From assembly GCF_018129085.1 (NCBI RefSeq), contig NZ_JAAGBB010000004.1, forward strand, positions 1 through 64,000: 64,000 nucleotides of DNA. Direction: 5' to 3'. The stretch is from Plastoroseomonas hellenica. Its GTDB lineage: Bacteria; Pseudomonadota; Alphaproteobacteria; Acetobacterales; Acetobacteraceae. Position 1 is the first letter of the stretch; every line of letters starts with the position of its first letter. Below, one piece after another: positions 37,506-46,573 of the stretch. The notes below the pieces were generated by a model. That model was not told where the DNA came from and did not search any database. It saw only the letters and a program-made list of their open reading frames with translations. A program made the translations under genes and the position numbers.

Positions 37506-38201
37506 TCAGCGCGCCATCATACCGACCGGCGGCCGCTCCACGGCGCGATCGTCAATACGGACGACGCCGGGGATTTCTGCGATCAGGGCGGACAGGGCCC
37601 GGCGCGTGGCGGGCGAGCGGTGGAAGCCATGCAGCTCCACCACCCCGTCCTGGACGCCGATCGACAGGAATGGCGTGTCGGCCCAGGCCTGACGCCGCAT
37701 CTCGGCCTCGATCGCCGTCCGGATCGCGTCATCCGATGATGGGGCGGCCGCCGTGGCCACCGCGGGCGGGAACAGGGCGCGTAGCAGGTCGCCGCGCGAG
37801 ACCATGCCCACCAGCCGTCCCTCGCGCAGCACCGGCAGGCGCCGCACCTTGTGCTCCTCGAGCAGATGGGCGGCGTGCTCGACGCTGCTGTCCTCCTCGA
37901 CGGTGATGAGCTCGGTGGTCATCACATCCCCCGCCGTCGCGCCATGGGCGCGCGCATAGCGCTCGGCCGCCTCGTCCTGATCGGCGAACAGCCGCCGGAA
38001 CCAGCCGGGCTTCGGTTCGTCGGCGATCGCGAGCCGTCTGAGCAGGTCGGTCTCCGTGACCATGCCGAGCAGGGCGCCGTCGGCATCGAGGACCGGCACA
38101 CCGGACAGGCCGCGATCAGCCAGCAGCCGCACGATGTCGGCAACCGGGACGGAGGGCGCGACCGAAATGTTGCTCGTGGTCATGAGGTCGCGGACAAGCA
38201 C
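37506..38201 (-). CDS. CBS-pair protein with C-terminal BON domain
   Basis: The GTG at 38201 lies 7 bases after AGGAG and gives 231 residues; longer frames upstream look non-coding. Residues 1-55 and 85-140 are two CBS motifs (VRDLMTTSNISVAPSVPVAD and GDVMTTELITVEEDSSVEH), the adenine-nucleotide sensing pair. Residues ~160-225 form a BON domain (FLSIGVQDGVVELHG, VVRIDDRAVE). CBS-BON proteins are soluble regulators of unknown target. It is separated from the feo operon by a 238-bp gap (38202-38439) in which nothing is recognised. Confidence 0.88.
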   Translation of the reverse strand: MLVRDLMTTSNISVAPSVPVADIVRLLADRGLSGVPVLDADGALLGMVTETDLLRRLAIADEPKPGWFRRLFADQDEAAERYARAHGATAGDVMTTELITVEEDSSVEHAAHLLEEHKVRRLPVLREGRLVGMVSRGDLLRALFPPAVATAAAPSSDDAIRTAIEAEMRRQAWADTPFLSIGVQDGVVELHGFHRSPATRRALSALIAEIPGVVRIDDRAVERPPVGMMAR

Positions 38202-38439
38202 GGCACATCTCCTGATCCGACGCTCCCGTGGCGCCGCGCCGCGCGCCGGTCGGGAGCGTGCCGGGGAGCGCGGCGATGAGGGGTCCGGGACAGCAGGCGC
38301 CCCGCGCATCCGGAGGATGGCGCCGACGACGCCCGCCCCTGCCGGGACGGGTGCCGAGGCGGTCCGCCTCGCCGCTGTGAATATGGGTTCGCGCCACGTC
38401 GGCAGCGCATCACGCCCCCGCGACGGGCCGGAGGGCGGC

Positions 38440-38589
38440 TCACGCCGATCGGTCATCCCGGCCGCAATGGCAGCCGCCGCCCTCGGCAGGGCCGCAGCCC
38501 GGGCGCTTCGGCCAGTAGCGGCGCAGCAGGAAGGCGCCGGCACCCGCCACCGCCAGCGCGACGACCGCGCCCTGCAGGACCGCACCCAT
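38440..38589 (-). CDS. FeoB-associated Cys-rich small membrane protein
   Basis: This 49-residue protein begins two bases after the feoB stop. It has one membrane helix (VVALAVAGAGAFLLRRYW) and a Cys-rich tail with CGPAEGGGCHCGRDD. Small Cys-rich proteins of this form (Pfam FeoB_associated) are encoded just after feoB in many bacteria and probably tune ferrous iron uptake at the membrane. It is too short to be recognised on composition alone, so position is the main support. Confidence 0.8.
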   Translation of the reverse strand: MGAVLQGAVVALAVAGAGAFLLRRYWPKRPGCGPAEGGGCHCGRDDRSA

Positions 38590-38591
38590 CC

Positions 38592-40469
38592 TCACCCGCC
38601 CCCAAGCGCCAGCGCCACGCGATAGGTGATCAGCGCCGCCAGATAAGCGAGCGTGATCATGTAGGCGAACATCACCCCGGGCCACAGCCAGCTATTGGTC
38701 TCCCGCTTCACCACCGCGAGCGTCGAGGCGCATTGCGGCGCGAAGACGAACCAGGCGAGGAAAGCGAGCGCCGTCGCCATCGACCAATGCGAAGCGAGCG
38801 TCGGAGAAAGCGCGGCCGCGACCTCATCGCCTTCCGCCGCCACGGCATAGACGGTGCCGAGCGCGCCGACCGAGACCTCGCGCGCCGCCATCCCCGGGAT
38901 CAGCGCGACGCCGATCTGCCAGTTGAAGCCGATCGGCGCCAGCACCGGCTCGATCGCATGGCCGATGCGCCCGGCGATGCTGTAGTCGATGGCCGGGTCC
39001 GTGGCCCCTTCCGGCGCGCCGGGGAAGGAGGAGAGGAACCAGATCAGGATCATCATCGCGAGGATGATGGTGCCGGCACGGCGGAGGAAGATCTGCGCCC
39101 GCAGCAGCACGTTCTGCGCGACGTTGCGCAGGCTCGGCAGCTTGTAGGAGGGCAGTTCCATCAGGAAGGGCTGCGCCGCGCTCCGCCAGAAGACGCGCCG
39201 GATGACCGTGGCCGCGATCAGCGCGAAGGCAATGCCGGCGGCGTAGAGGCCGAACATCACCAGCCCCTGCAGGCCGATGACGCCCCAGACCTGCCGGTCC
39301 GGGATGAAGGCCGCGATGATCAGCGTGTAGACCGGGATGCGCGCGGAGCAGGTCATCAGCGGCGCGACCAGGATCGTCGTCAGGCGATCGTGCCGGCTGT
39401 CGATCACGCGCGCCGACATGATGCCCGGAATGGCGCAGGCGAAGCTCGACAGCAGCGGGATGAAGGCGCGCCCGTGCAGCCCAGCGACGCCGAGCATGCG
39501 GTCCATCAGGAAGGCCGCACGCGCCATGTAGCCGAAGTCTTCGAGCAGGATGATGAACAGGAAGAGGATGACGATCTGCGGCAGGAAGACCAGCACGGAG
39601 CCGACGCCGGCGATGATCCCGTCGGCGATCAGGCTGCGCAGCAGCCCGTCTGGCAGGGTGGCCTTCACCAGCCCGCCAAGCGCGCCGAAGCCGGCATCGA
39701 TCGCGTCCATCAGCGGCTGGGCCCAGGCGAAGACCGCCTGGAACATCAGGAACAGGATGACGAGCAGGATCAAGGTGCCGGCGACCGGGTGCAGCAGCAC
39801 CGCGTCGATCCGCCCGGTCCAGGTGTCCGGCCGCTCCGGCGGCCGCACCGCCAGGCGATGGATGCGCGCCGCCTCGGCGTGCAGGCTGCGCAGAGCCTCG
39901 GCCGAGGCCGGCCGCCAGCCGGCCGGCGCCGGCGCGGCAAGCGCCGCCTGCTCCGCCGCCTCCAGCAGCGCATCGAGGCCACGGCGCCTGACCGCGACCG
40001 TGTCCACCACGGGCATGCCGAGTTCCCGCGACAGTGCCGCGCGATCGATGCGCAGGCCCTGCCGTTCGGCGATATCCACCATGTTGAGCGCCAGCACGAG
40101 TGGCCGGCCGGTCGCCTTCAGCTCCAGCAGCAGGCGCAGCGCCATGCGCAGGTTGGTCGCGTCCGCGACCGCGATCAGCGCGTCGGGCGCGGGCTCGTCC
40201 GCCCTGGCACCCAGCACCACGTCGCGCGTCACCTCCTCATCCGGGCTGCGGGCGCGCAGGCTGTAGGTACCGGGCAGGTCGACCAGCAGGGCACGCGCGC
40301 CAGAGGGCAGCGCGACGGCGCCGGTCTTCCGCTCGACCGTCACGCCGGCATAGTTCGCGACCTTCTGCCGCGCGCCGGTCAGCGCATTGAACAGCGCGGT
40401 CTTGCCGCAATTGGGATTGCCGAGCAGCGCCAGGCGCAACGGCCGGGTGCGGGGCGCGAGCGCGTCCAT
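38592..40469 (-). CDS. feoB: Ferrous iron transport protein FeoB
   Basis: The 625-residue protein has an N-terminal GTPase domain with G1 GNPNCGKT (17-24), G3 DLPGTYS (64-70) and G4 NMVD (129-132). Two Gate-type membrane domains follow, with about nine helices and the conserved Cys motifs SFACAIPGIMSARVI and TCSARIPVYTLI. It imports Fe2+ across the inner membrane. It is shorter than E. coli FeoB (773) because it lacks the C-terminal FeoC-like region. The start codon overlaps the feoA stop by one base. Confidence 0.97.
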   Translation of the reverse strand: MDALAPRTRPLRLALLGNPNCGKTALFNALTGARQKVANYAGVTVERKTGAVALPSGARALLVDLPGTYSLRARSPDEEVTRDVVLGARADEPAPDALIAVADATNLRMALRLLLELKATGRPLVLALNMVDIAERQGLRIDRAALSRELGMPVVDTVAVRRRGLDALLEAAEQAALAAPAPAGWRPASAEALRSLHAEAARIHRLAVRPPERPDTWTGRIDAVLLHPVAGTLILLVILFLMFQAVFAWAQPLMDAIDAGFGALGGLVKATLPDGLLRSLIADGIIAGVGSVLVFLPQIVILFLFIILLEDFGYMARAAFLMDRMLGVAGLHGRAFIPLLSSFACAIPGIMSARVIDSRHDRLTTILVAPLMTCSARIPVYTLIIAAFIPDRQVWGVIGLQGLVMFGLYAAGIAFALIAATVIRRVFWRSAAQPFLMELPSYKLPSLRNVAQNVLLRAQIFLRRAGTIILAMMILIWFLSSFPGAPEGATDPAIDYSIAGRIGHAIEPVLAPIGFNWQIGVALIPGMAAREVSVGALGTVYAVAAEGDEVAAALSPTLASHWSMATALAFLAWFVFAPQCASTLAVVKRETNSWLWPGVMFAYMITLAYLAALITYRVALALGGG

Positions 40470-40762
40470 CAGCGGTCCCGCCGCACCAGCACCGCCCGCG
40501 CCTCCCGCCGGCGGAGCGCGACCCGCATCTCGTCAAGCGACACCGCGATCGGGTCGCGGCCGATCAGCCCCTCCATCAGCACCGCGAGGCGCGCGCCTTC
40601 GACAAAGCCCATCTCCAGCAGCCGCCGTTCCATCTCCTCGGCGCCGACGCCGTGATCCTCATGACCGTCCGGGTGCAACCCAGCGACGATGCCGCGCTGG
40701 CCGCGCCCCATCTCGCTCAGCCGGCAAAGCCCATCCTCAGTGCCAGGCGGGTCCTGGGCCAT
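40469..40762 (-). CDS. feoA: Ferrous iron transport protein FeoA
   Basis: From ATG at 40762 the product has 97 residues, 20 more than usual FeoA. It is an SH3-like domain that starts with CRLSEMGRGQRGIVAGL and includes RRLLEMGFVEGARLAVL and PIAVSLDEMRVALRRREA. The extra length comes from an N-terminal tail and an insertion HPDGHEDHGVGAEEM with two His and several acidic residues near 36-50. It supports FeoB and is translationally coupled with it. A Fur-like site lies 37-51 bases upstream. Confidence 0.93.
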   Translation of the reverse strand: MAQDPPGTEDGLCRLSEMGRGQRGIVAGLHPDGHEDHGVGAEEMERRLLEMGFVEGARLAVLMEGLIGRDPIAVSLDEMRVALRRREARAVLVRRDR

Positions 40763-40798
40763 GGGCCTCTCCTGCGTGCGGTGCGGCGCGGATGTAGT

Positions 40799-40813
40799 TG
40801 CAACGCATTCGCA
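40799..40813. promoter_or_regulatory. Candidate Fur-type site in front of feoA
   Basis: The 15-mer TGCAACGCATTCGCA (plus strand) has the TGCnA...TnGCA frame of alphaproteobacterial Fur/Mur boxes, with four of seven base pairs symmetric. It sits 37 bases upstream of the feoA start in the 150-bp gap before the next gene. Fur repression of feoAB under iron sufficiency would be expected. The match is partial. Confidence 0.42.
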
Positions 40814-40912
40814 TGTCGAGGCCGCAGGCCCGCCGAAGCGTAAGATGAACGCATTGTATGGCCGGGGATAACTGGCGCGGCCCTGCACCCGGCCACCCAG
40901 TGGCGGCGGGCG

Positions 40913-41191
40913 TCAGATGGGTCGTTTCCGCAGAGAGGGATCGGCGGCGAGCACCTCGGCCAGCCAGGGCACCACGCGCTCGGCGGCCGCATAGGCCAGA
41001 TCGGCGCTGCCATAGGCAGCGCCGGCGAAGGACCCCACCGGCGTCCAGCGCCCGGCGTCCTCGGCATCGCGCCGGAATTCCTCGAAGCCGAAACTCGCAT
41101 CCGACCGGCGGAACAGATCGACACAGCGGTCGTGCTCGGGATTCTCGATGCTCACGAAGACGACCCAGGACGGGTCGATACGCCGCGTCAT
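40913..41191 (-). CDS. Small conserved-looking hypothetical protein
   Basis: From ATG at 41191 (AAGGGG six bases upstream) this protein has 92 residues, starting MTRRIDPSWVVFVSIENPEHDRCV. It is soluble and acidic, with no signal peptide; motifs are RCVDLFRR, FEEFRRDAEDAGRW and a C-terminal amphipathic helix. I do not recognise a family. It lies 150 bp upstream of feoA on the same strand but beyond the Fur-like site, so co-regulation is not implied. Confidence 0.55.
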   Translation of the reverse strand: MTRRIDPSWVVFVSIENPEHDRCVDLFRRSDASFGFEEFRRDAEDAGRWTPVGSFAGAAYGSADLAYAAAERVVPWLAEVLAADPSLRKRPI

Positions 41192-41579
41192 GGCTGGCCC
41201 CTTCGCCATCCTGCACTCACGGCGAGCCGCTGGCAGTTTTCCGGGATCAAGGGTCGAGATGCCGTTTGGCCAGGCTAGAGCAGATGATGTTCGGATGGGA
41301 ATCACCCGAACAGGTGCCAAGGCTCGTCAGGTTGGCGTGACTTTGGTGCCGCGTGTCTCGCCACCCTGCCTTCACTCGGAAACCGGCATGTCCTGGGGCA
41401 GAGCTTCCCGGTACTCCTCTCCCGTCCGGGCAACTCGCCCAAGTATAAGAACAAATCAAGAGCATTGAAAGCCGACGCCAGCACCACGCATCGGCCTCTT
41501 CCCGGGACGGCGCAGGCGGACGGCGGAAGGGGTTGCGGGGGCCTGGGGGAGCGGGTAGGAAGCGCGCCGCACCAGGACG
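41192..41579. other. Gap of about 390 bp before the tRNA gene
   Basis: No protein gene is supported here. The segment has a CTAGAGC sequence at 41275-41281 and, next to it, a 7-bp hairpin (TGTTCGG at 41288-41294 with CCGAACA at 41306-41312), which resembles the dispersed palindrome family seen at 6243 and 51021. The tRNA promoter should lie in its right half. Confidence 0.5.
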
Positions 41580-41654
<75 letters not shown>

Positions 41655-41913
41655 CCTTCCCCGGCATCGACCGGGCTCTCCGGTGCCTCCCTTTCGCCGA
41701 TGATCCACGCCGTCCAGACCGGGCTGGACCGGCAGGACGCACGTCAGCGGGACGCCATCGCGCAAGTGGCACTCTCGACAGTCGATCAATTCAAAATCAT
41801 ACCGTAACCATCGAGGCTGACCGGTGGCGCGTCCGCGGCTTCCGCGCACGGAAGGTGAGGATGGGCGCCCGGCGCGCAGCCTCATGCTGGCTCATCGGCG
41901 GGGTGGTGGAATC

Positions 41914-42324
41914 ATGCATTGGCTCGTCAGCGTGGGACTCTTCATCGCGGTCGCCTACGGGGCAGGCGCCATGCTGGGTGATGCGCCGAGTGATGCCTCG
42001 AGATCCTGGCTCTTCTGGTCCGGGCTCATCCTCGCGGTCGTCAGCTCGTGTGCGATGAAGATCAGCGGCCTGCAGCGAATCACCAGCCTTCTGCGGGACC
42101 TGCTCATCGGGGCCTGGCTGGGGTGGGGGCTGCGCAAGCTGGGCCTCGATCGGCCATGGGTCCTCCGGGCCTTCCGGTTCATCGGCTACGACGCCTCGCC
42201 CGACGCACAGGGCCAGGAGTTGCAACGCCGCGTGCTGTCATGGTCGCGCCTGAACGATGCCCTGCTCGTCCTCGGCTGGTTCGGCGCGGTGGTCGGCGTG
42301 GCCCTGGTCTGGGCCAGCCGATAG
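41914..42324 (+). CDS. Small predicted membrane protein
   Basis: This frame of 136 residues begins MHWLVSVGLFIAVAYGAGAM. It has about three to four hydrophobic segments (residues 2-18, 27-45, 56-70 and 115-135) separated by a basic and Trp-rich middle, RKLGLDRPWVLRAFRFIG. No family is recognised. Hydrophobicity and codon pattern favour a real gene, but a start in this GC-rich setting is uncertain (GGGGTGGTGGAATC precedes the ATG). Confidence 0.5.
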   Translation: MHWLVSVGLFIAVAYGAGAMLGDAPSDASRSWLFWSGLILAVVSSCAMKISGLQRITSLLRDLLIGAWLGWGLRKLGLDRPWVLRAFRFIGYDASPDAQGQELQRRVLSWSRLNDALLVLGWFGAVVGVALVWASR

Positions 42325-42403
42325 AGTCCCGGCCGGGCTGGTTCAGCCCGCCCGCTGCCTCAATGCGATTGCCCCTTCCCCGGCCCGGGTGCAGAACCCC
42401 GCC

Positions 42404-42592
42404 ATGACCCAGGACAAGCCCCGCACCGCCAGCGAGGCCGAGCGCGCCGCGCGCGAGGCCGCCGCGCTTCGTGAGAATCTGCGCAAACGCAAGGCCCAGG
42501 CCCGCGCCCGCGCGGCCGCCCCAGCCCCCTCCGCCGAAGGCGACCCCGCCCCGCCCTCCGTGCCGGTTGCCCCACGCGACCCGACCGGCTAA
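42404..42592 (+). CDS. Small charged protein upstream of dcd
   Basis: The 62-residue product starts MTQDKPRTASEAERAAREAA and is an uninterrupted charged helix (Ala, Arg, Glu, Lys) to about residue 40, ending in an Ala/Pro tail. A coiled-coil or ribosome-associated role would be speculative. It precedes dcd by 39 bp on the same strand. Related short proteins are often placed before dcd-murA in Acetobacteraceae genomes, as I recall; that is not confirmed here. Confidence 0.55.
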   Translation: MTQDKPRTASEAERAAREAAALRENLRKRKAQARARAAAPAPSAEGDPAPPSVPVAPRDPTG

Positions 42593-42631
42593 GCCCGGCC
42601 GCACCGCAACACGGCTTGCCCGAGGCGCCCC

Positions 42632-43186
42632 ATGGCCATCATGCCCGACAGCTGGATCCGCCGCATGGCGAAGGATCACGGCATGATCGACCCCTTCGTC
42701 GAAAGCCAGCGGCGCGAAGGGGTGATCAGCTACGGCCTCTCCTCCTATGGCTATGACAGCCGGGTCGCCGACGAGTTCAAGATCTTCACCAATGTCGACA
42801 ACGCCGTCGTCGACCCGAAGCAGTTCTCGGACGCCGGATTCGTCACCCGCCAGGGCCCGGTCTGCATCATCCCGCCCAACTCCTTCGCGCTGGCCCATAC
42901 CGTCGAGTATTTCCGCATCCCGCGGGACGTGCTGGTCATCTGCCTCGGCAAATCCACCTATGCCCGCTGCGGCCTGATCGTGAACGTCACGCCGCTGGAG
43001 CCGGAATGGGAAGGCCAGGTGACGATCGAGATCAGCAACACCACGCCGCTGCCCGCCAAGGTCTATGCCAACGAAGGCATCTGCCAGTTCCTGTTCCTCA
43101 AGGGCGAGAGCCCGCCCGAGGTCAGCTACGCGGACCGCGCCGGCAAATACATGGGGCAGCGCGGCGTGTCGCTGCCCAAGCTCTAG
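42632..43186 (+). CDS. dcd: dCTP deaminase
   Basis: The 184-residue enzyme has the family's [17 protein letters not shown], the nucleotide loop [23 protein letters not shown] (conserved Arg, and catalytic Glu in PEWEG), and [14 protein letters not shown] at the C-terminus. It deaminates dCTP to dUTP for dTMP synthesis. It has the typical bacterial length and precedes murA by nine bases, so they likely share a transcript. Confidence 0.95.
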   Translation: MAIMPDSWIRRMAKDHGMIDPFVESQRREGVISYGLSSYGYDSRVADEFKIFTNVDNAVVDPKQFSDAGFVTRQGPVCIIPPNSFALAHTVEYFRIPRDVLVICLGKSTYARCGLIVNVTPLEPEWEGQVTIEISNTTPLPAKVYANEGICQFLFLKGESPPEVSYADRAGKYMGQRGVSLPKL

Positions 43187-43195
43187 GACCGACCG

Positions 43196-44458
43196 ATGGA
43201 CCGCATCCGCATCCGCGGCGGCCGCCGCCTCGAAGGGCGCATCCCGGTCTCCGGCGCCAAGAACGCCGCGCTGCCGCTGATCGCCTGCGCGCTGCTCACC
43301 GATGAGCCGCTGGTGCTGACCAACACGCCCGACCTCGCCGATGTCGAGACCATGGGCAAGCTGATCGCCCAGCACGGCCTGACCGTCGAGCATGACAAGG
43401 CGCGCCGGACCCTGACGCTCGCCGGCCGCGCCACCAACCTCGAAGCGCCCTATGATCTGGTGCGCAAGATGCGGGCCTCGGTCCTCGTGCTCGGCCCGCT
43501 CACCGCGAAATACGGCCGCGCCCGCGTCTCGCTGCCCGGTGGCTGCGCCATCGGCACCCGTCCCGTTGACCTGCACCTGAAGGGGCTGGAGGCGATGGGC
43601 GCCACCATCACGGTCGAGAGCGGCTATATCGAGGCCGAGGCCCCCGATGGCGGCCTCAAGGGCACGCGCATCATCTTCCCGCAGGTCTCGGTCGGGGCCA
43701 CCGAGAACCTGCTGATGGCGGCAGCGCTCGCCGATGGCGAGACCGAGCTGGTCAACGCCGCGCGCGAGCCCGAGATCGGCGACCTCGCGCGCTGCCTGAT
43801 GGCGATGGGCGCCGATGTCGAGGGCATCGGCAGCGATCGGCTGCGCATCCGCGGCAGCACCCGCCTCTCCGGCGCGACGCACGGCATCATCCCCGACCGC
43901 ATCGAGGCCGGCACCTTCGCCTGTGCCGCCGCCATCACCGGCGGTTCGCTGATCCTGGAAGGCGCCAGGCTCGATCATCTCGGTGCCGTCACCCGGGTGC
44001 TGCGCGATGCCGGCGTCGATGTGCGCGAGCATGCCGATGGCCTGATGGTCAGCCGCCTCAACGGCCTGCACGGCACCGACGTCTCGACCGAGCCTTTCCC
44101 CGGCTTCGCCACCGACATGCAGGCGCAGTTCATGGCGCTGATGTGCGTGGCCGAGGGTGCGGCGATGCTCACCGAGACGATCTTCGAGAACCGCTTCATG
44201 CATGTGCCGGAGCTCAACCGCATGGGCGCCCGCATCAACGTGCACGGCTCCTCCGCGATCGTGCGCGGCGTGGCCCGGCTCTCGGGCGCGCCGGTGATGG
44301 CGACCGACCTCCGCGCCTCGGTCTCGCTCATCCTCGCGGGGCTGGCGGCGAAGGGCGATACCGTCGTCAACCGCGTCTACCACCTTGACCGCGGTTATGA
44401 GCGGATCGAGGCGAAGCTGGCCGCCGTCGGCGCCGACGTGGCGCGGCTTTCGGGCTGA
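43196..44458 (+). CDS. murA: UDP-N-acetylglucosamine 1-carboxyvinyltransferase MurA
   Basis: The 420 residues match MurA. K22-N23 ([10 protein letters not shown]), the catalytic loop [15 protein letters not shown] with C117 (the fosfomycin-reactive Cys is present), and [14 protein letters not shown] near the C-terminus are all visible. It transfers enolpyruvate from PEP to UDP-GlcNAc, the first committed step of peptidoglycan synthesis. It is cytoplasmic and is followed by hisG after three bases. Confidence 0.97.
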   Translation: MDRIRIRGGRRLEGRIPVSGAKNAALPLIACALLTDEPLVLTNTPDLADVETMGKLIAQHGLTVEHDKARRTLTLAGRATNLEAPYDLVRKMRASVLVLGPLTAKYGRARVSLPGGCAIGTRPVDLHLKGLEAMGATITVESGYIEAEAPDGGLKGTRIIFPQVSVGATENLLMAAALADGETELVNAAREPEIGDLARCLMAMGADVEGIGSDRLRIRGSTRLSGATHGIIPDRIEAGTFACAAAITGGSLILEGARLDHLGAVTRVLRDAGVDVREHADGLMVSRLNGLHGTDVSTEPFPGFATDMQAQFMALMCVAEGAAMLTETIFENRFMHVPELNRMGARINVHGSSAIVRGVARLSGAPVMATDLRASVSLILAGLAAKGDTVVNRVYHLDRGYERIEAKLAAVGADVARLSG

Positions 44459-44461
44459 CCC

Positions 44462-45166
44462 ATGGATATGCCGAGCCCCCTCACCCCTGCGACGCCGGCC
44501 GATGCCGCGCCGGTCATCCTCGCCTTGCCCAAGGGCCGCATCCTCTCCGAGGTCGGCCCGGTGCTGGACCGCGCCGGCATCGTGCCGGCCACCGACTACG
44601 CCGATGAGGACAGCCGGCGGCTGCGCTTCCCGACCAATGATCCCGCGCTCGACGTGGTCCGCGTGCGGCCTTTCGACGTCGCGACCTTCGTGGCCCATGG
44701 CGCGGCGCAGATCGGCATCTGCGGCGCCGACGTGCTGATGGAATTCGACTACGCGGAGATCTACGCACCGCTCGACCTCGGCATCGGCCGCTGCCGCGTC
44801 TCGATCGCGGAACCGACGCCGCGCGAGCCGGACGAGGACACCGCCCGCTGGTCGCGCGTCACCGTCGCAACCAAGTACCCGAACATCGCCCAGCGCCATT
44901 TCGCCCAGCGCGGCATCCAGGCGGAGATCGTGCACCTGAACGGCGCGATGGAGCTCGCCCCCTCGCTTGGCCTCGCGAAGCTGATCGTCGACCTCGTGCA
45001 GACCGGCTCCACGCTCAAGGCGAATGGCCTGGTGGAGACCGAGGTGATCGCACCCGTCACCTCCCGCCTCATCGTCAACCGCACCGCGCTCAAGACGCGG
45101 CCAGAGGCTATCGGCGCCTGGATCGCGCGCTTCCGCGCCGCGCTCGCCGAGACCGCCGGGCTATGA
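44462..45166 (+). CDS. hisG: ATP phosphoribosyltransferase, short form (HisG)
   Basis: The 234-residue enzyme lacks the ~80-residue C-terminal regulatory domain, so it is the short HisG that needs HisZ for activity and feedback control. hisZ is not in the window. Marks are LALPKGRILSEVGPVL, VATKYPNIAQRHF, and the PRPP-binding LVDLVQTGSTLKANGL. It starts histidine synthesis from ATP and PRPP. It overlaps hisD by four bases (ATGA). Confidence 0.94.
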   Translation: MDMPSPLTPATPADAAPVILALPKGRILSEVGPVLDRAGIVPATDYADEDSRRLRFPTNDPALDVVRVRPFDVATFVAHGAAQIGICGADVLMEFDYAEIYAPLDLGIGRCRVSIAEPTPREPDEDTARWSRVTVATKYPNIAQRHFAQRGIQAEIVHLNGAMELAPSLGLAKLIVDLVQTGSTLKANGLVETEVIAPVTSRLIVNRTALKTRPEAIGAWIARFRAALAETAGL

Positions 45167-46452
45167 AGCGCCTCGACACCAGCGCGGGTGATTTCGAGGC
45201 TGATTTCGCCGCGCTGCTCGATGATGCACGGGAGACGACCGCGCGCGTCGATGCCGCCGTCGCCGCCATCATCGCGGATGTCCGCGCACGTGGCGACGCG
45301 GCGCTGGTGGAACTCACCACCCGCTTCGACCGCTGGACGCCGCGCGATGCGGGGGCACTGCACGTCACCGAGGCCGAGATCGCCGCGGGCACCGCCGCGG
45401 TCGCGCCCGATTTGATGGAGGCTCTGGACCTCGCGGCCAGCCGCATCGAGGCCTTCCATGCCGCCCAGATGCCGAAGGACATCGCGTTGCACGACGCGGC
45501 GGGGCTGAAGCTCGGCCTGCGATGGGGCGCGCTCGACGCCGTCGGGCTCTATGTGCCCGGCGGCAAGGCGAGCTACCCGTCCTCCGTGCTGATGAACGCC
45601 ATCCCGGCCCGCGTCGCCGGCGTCGGGCGGGTCGCGATCTGCGTGCCGACCCCGGACGGCGAACTCAACCCGCTGGTGCTCGCCGCCGCGCAGCGCGCTG
45701 GTGTCAGCGAGATCTGGCGCGTCGGCGGCGCCCAGGCGATTGCGGCGCTGGCCTGGGGCACCGAGAGCATCGCCCCTGTCGATCGCGTGGCCGGCCCCGG
45801 CAATGCCTATGTCGCGGAAGCCAAGCGCCAGGTCTTCGGCAGGGTCGGCATCGATTCCATCGCCGGCCCATCGGAGGTGGTTGTCATCGCCGATGCGGCG
45901 AACGACCCCGCGCATGTGGCGATGGACCTGCTCGCCCAGGCCGAGCATGACGAAAGCGCGCAGTCGATCCTGATCACCAATGACGCCGGCTTCGCCGATG
46001 CCGTGGCCGCTGCGGTCACCGCCGCGCTGCCGACGCTGCCCCGGGCCCCGATCGCGGGCGAGAGCTGGCGCCGCCACGGCGCCGTCATCCTGGTCCGCGA
46101 CATGGCGGAGGCCGCAGCACTCGCGAACCTGCTGTCGCCCGAGCACCTGCAGATCATGACCGCGGATCCGCAGGCGCTCTTTGCCCGGATCCGCCATGCC
46201 GGCGCCGCCTTCCTCGGCCGTTTCTGCCCGGAGGCGGTCGGCGACTATGTCGCCGGCCCGAATCACGTGCTGCCGACCGGCCGCACCGCGCGCTTCGCCT
46301 CGGGCCTTTCGGTCTTCGACTTCCTGAAGCGCACCACCTGGGTCGAGGCCGACCGGGCCGCGCTCGGCAAGGTCGGGCCGGCCGCGGTCGCGCTCGCCCG
46401 TGCCGAGGGCCTGACTGCGCATGCGGAAAGCGTCGCGCTCCGCTTGCGGTGA
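45163..46452 (+). CDS. hisD: Histidinol dehydrogenase
   Basis: At 429 residues it has the standard length of HisD. Motifs include PGGKASYPSSVLMNAIPA, GVGRVAICVPTP, VAGPGNAYVAEAKRQVFG, AEHDESAQSILIT, NLLSPEHLQIM and GPNHVLPTGRTARFASGL, which cover the Zn2+ and NAD sites. It performs the last two oxidations to L-histidine. The pair hisG-hisD with murA and dcd is a common arrangement in this order. 46453-46573 separates it from dgoK. Confidence 0.97.
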   Translation: MKRLDTSAGDFEADFAALLDDARETTARVDAAVAAIIADVRARGDAALVELTTRFDRWTPRDAGALHVTEAEIAAGTAAVAPDLMEALDLAASRIEAFHAAQMPKDIALHDAAGLKLGLRWGALDAVGLYVPGGKASYPSSVLMNAIPARVAGVGRVAICVPTPDGELNPLVLAAAQRAGVSEIWRVGGAQAIAALAWGTESIAPVDRVAGPGNAYVAEAKRQVFGRVGIDSIAGPSEVVVIADAANDPAHVAMDLLAQAEHDESAQSILITNDAGFADAVAAAVTAALPTLPRAPIAGESWRRHGAVILVRDMAEAAALANLLSPEHLQIMTADPQALFARIRHAGAAFLGRFCPEAVGDYVAGPNHVLPTGRTARFASGLSVFDFLKRTTWVEADRAALGKVGPAAVALARAEGLTAHAESVALRLR

Positions 46453-46573
46453 AGCGACAAGCGGCGGCTTCCAGCGCTCCGCCGTTGCCTCGGCATCGTC
46501 TTCGCGGACAATCTGAGGCTGGGTCCGGCACGGATGAGCCAGCCGGACGCGGATCGCAACGGGAGACGGCGCC

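Noticed and set aside
41655-41913. Possible integrated element at the tRNA-Thr 3' end
   Set aside because: No integrase, no second copy of the tRNA 3' end, and the flanking genes look like core chromosome.
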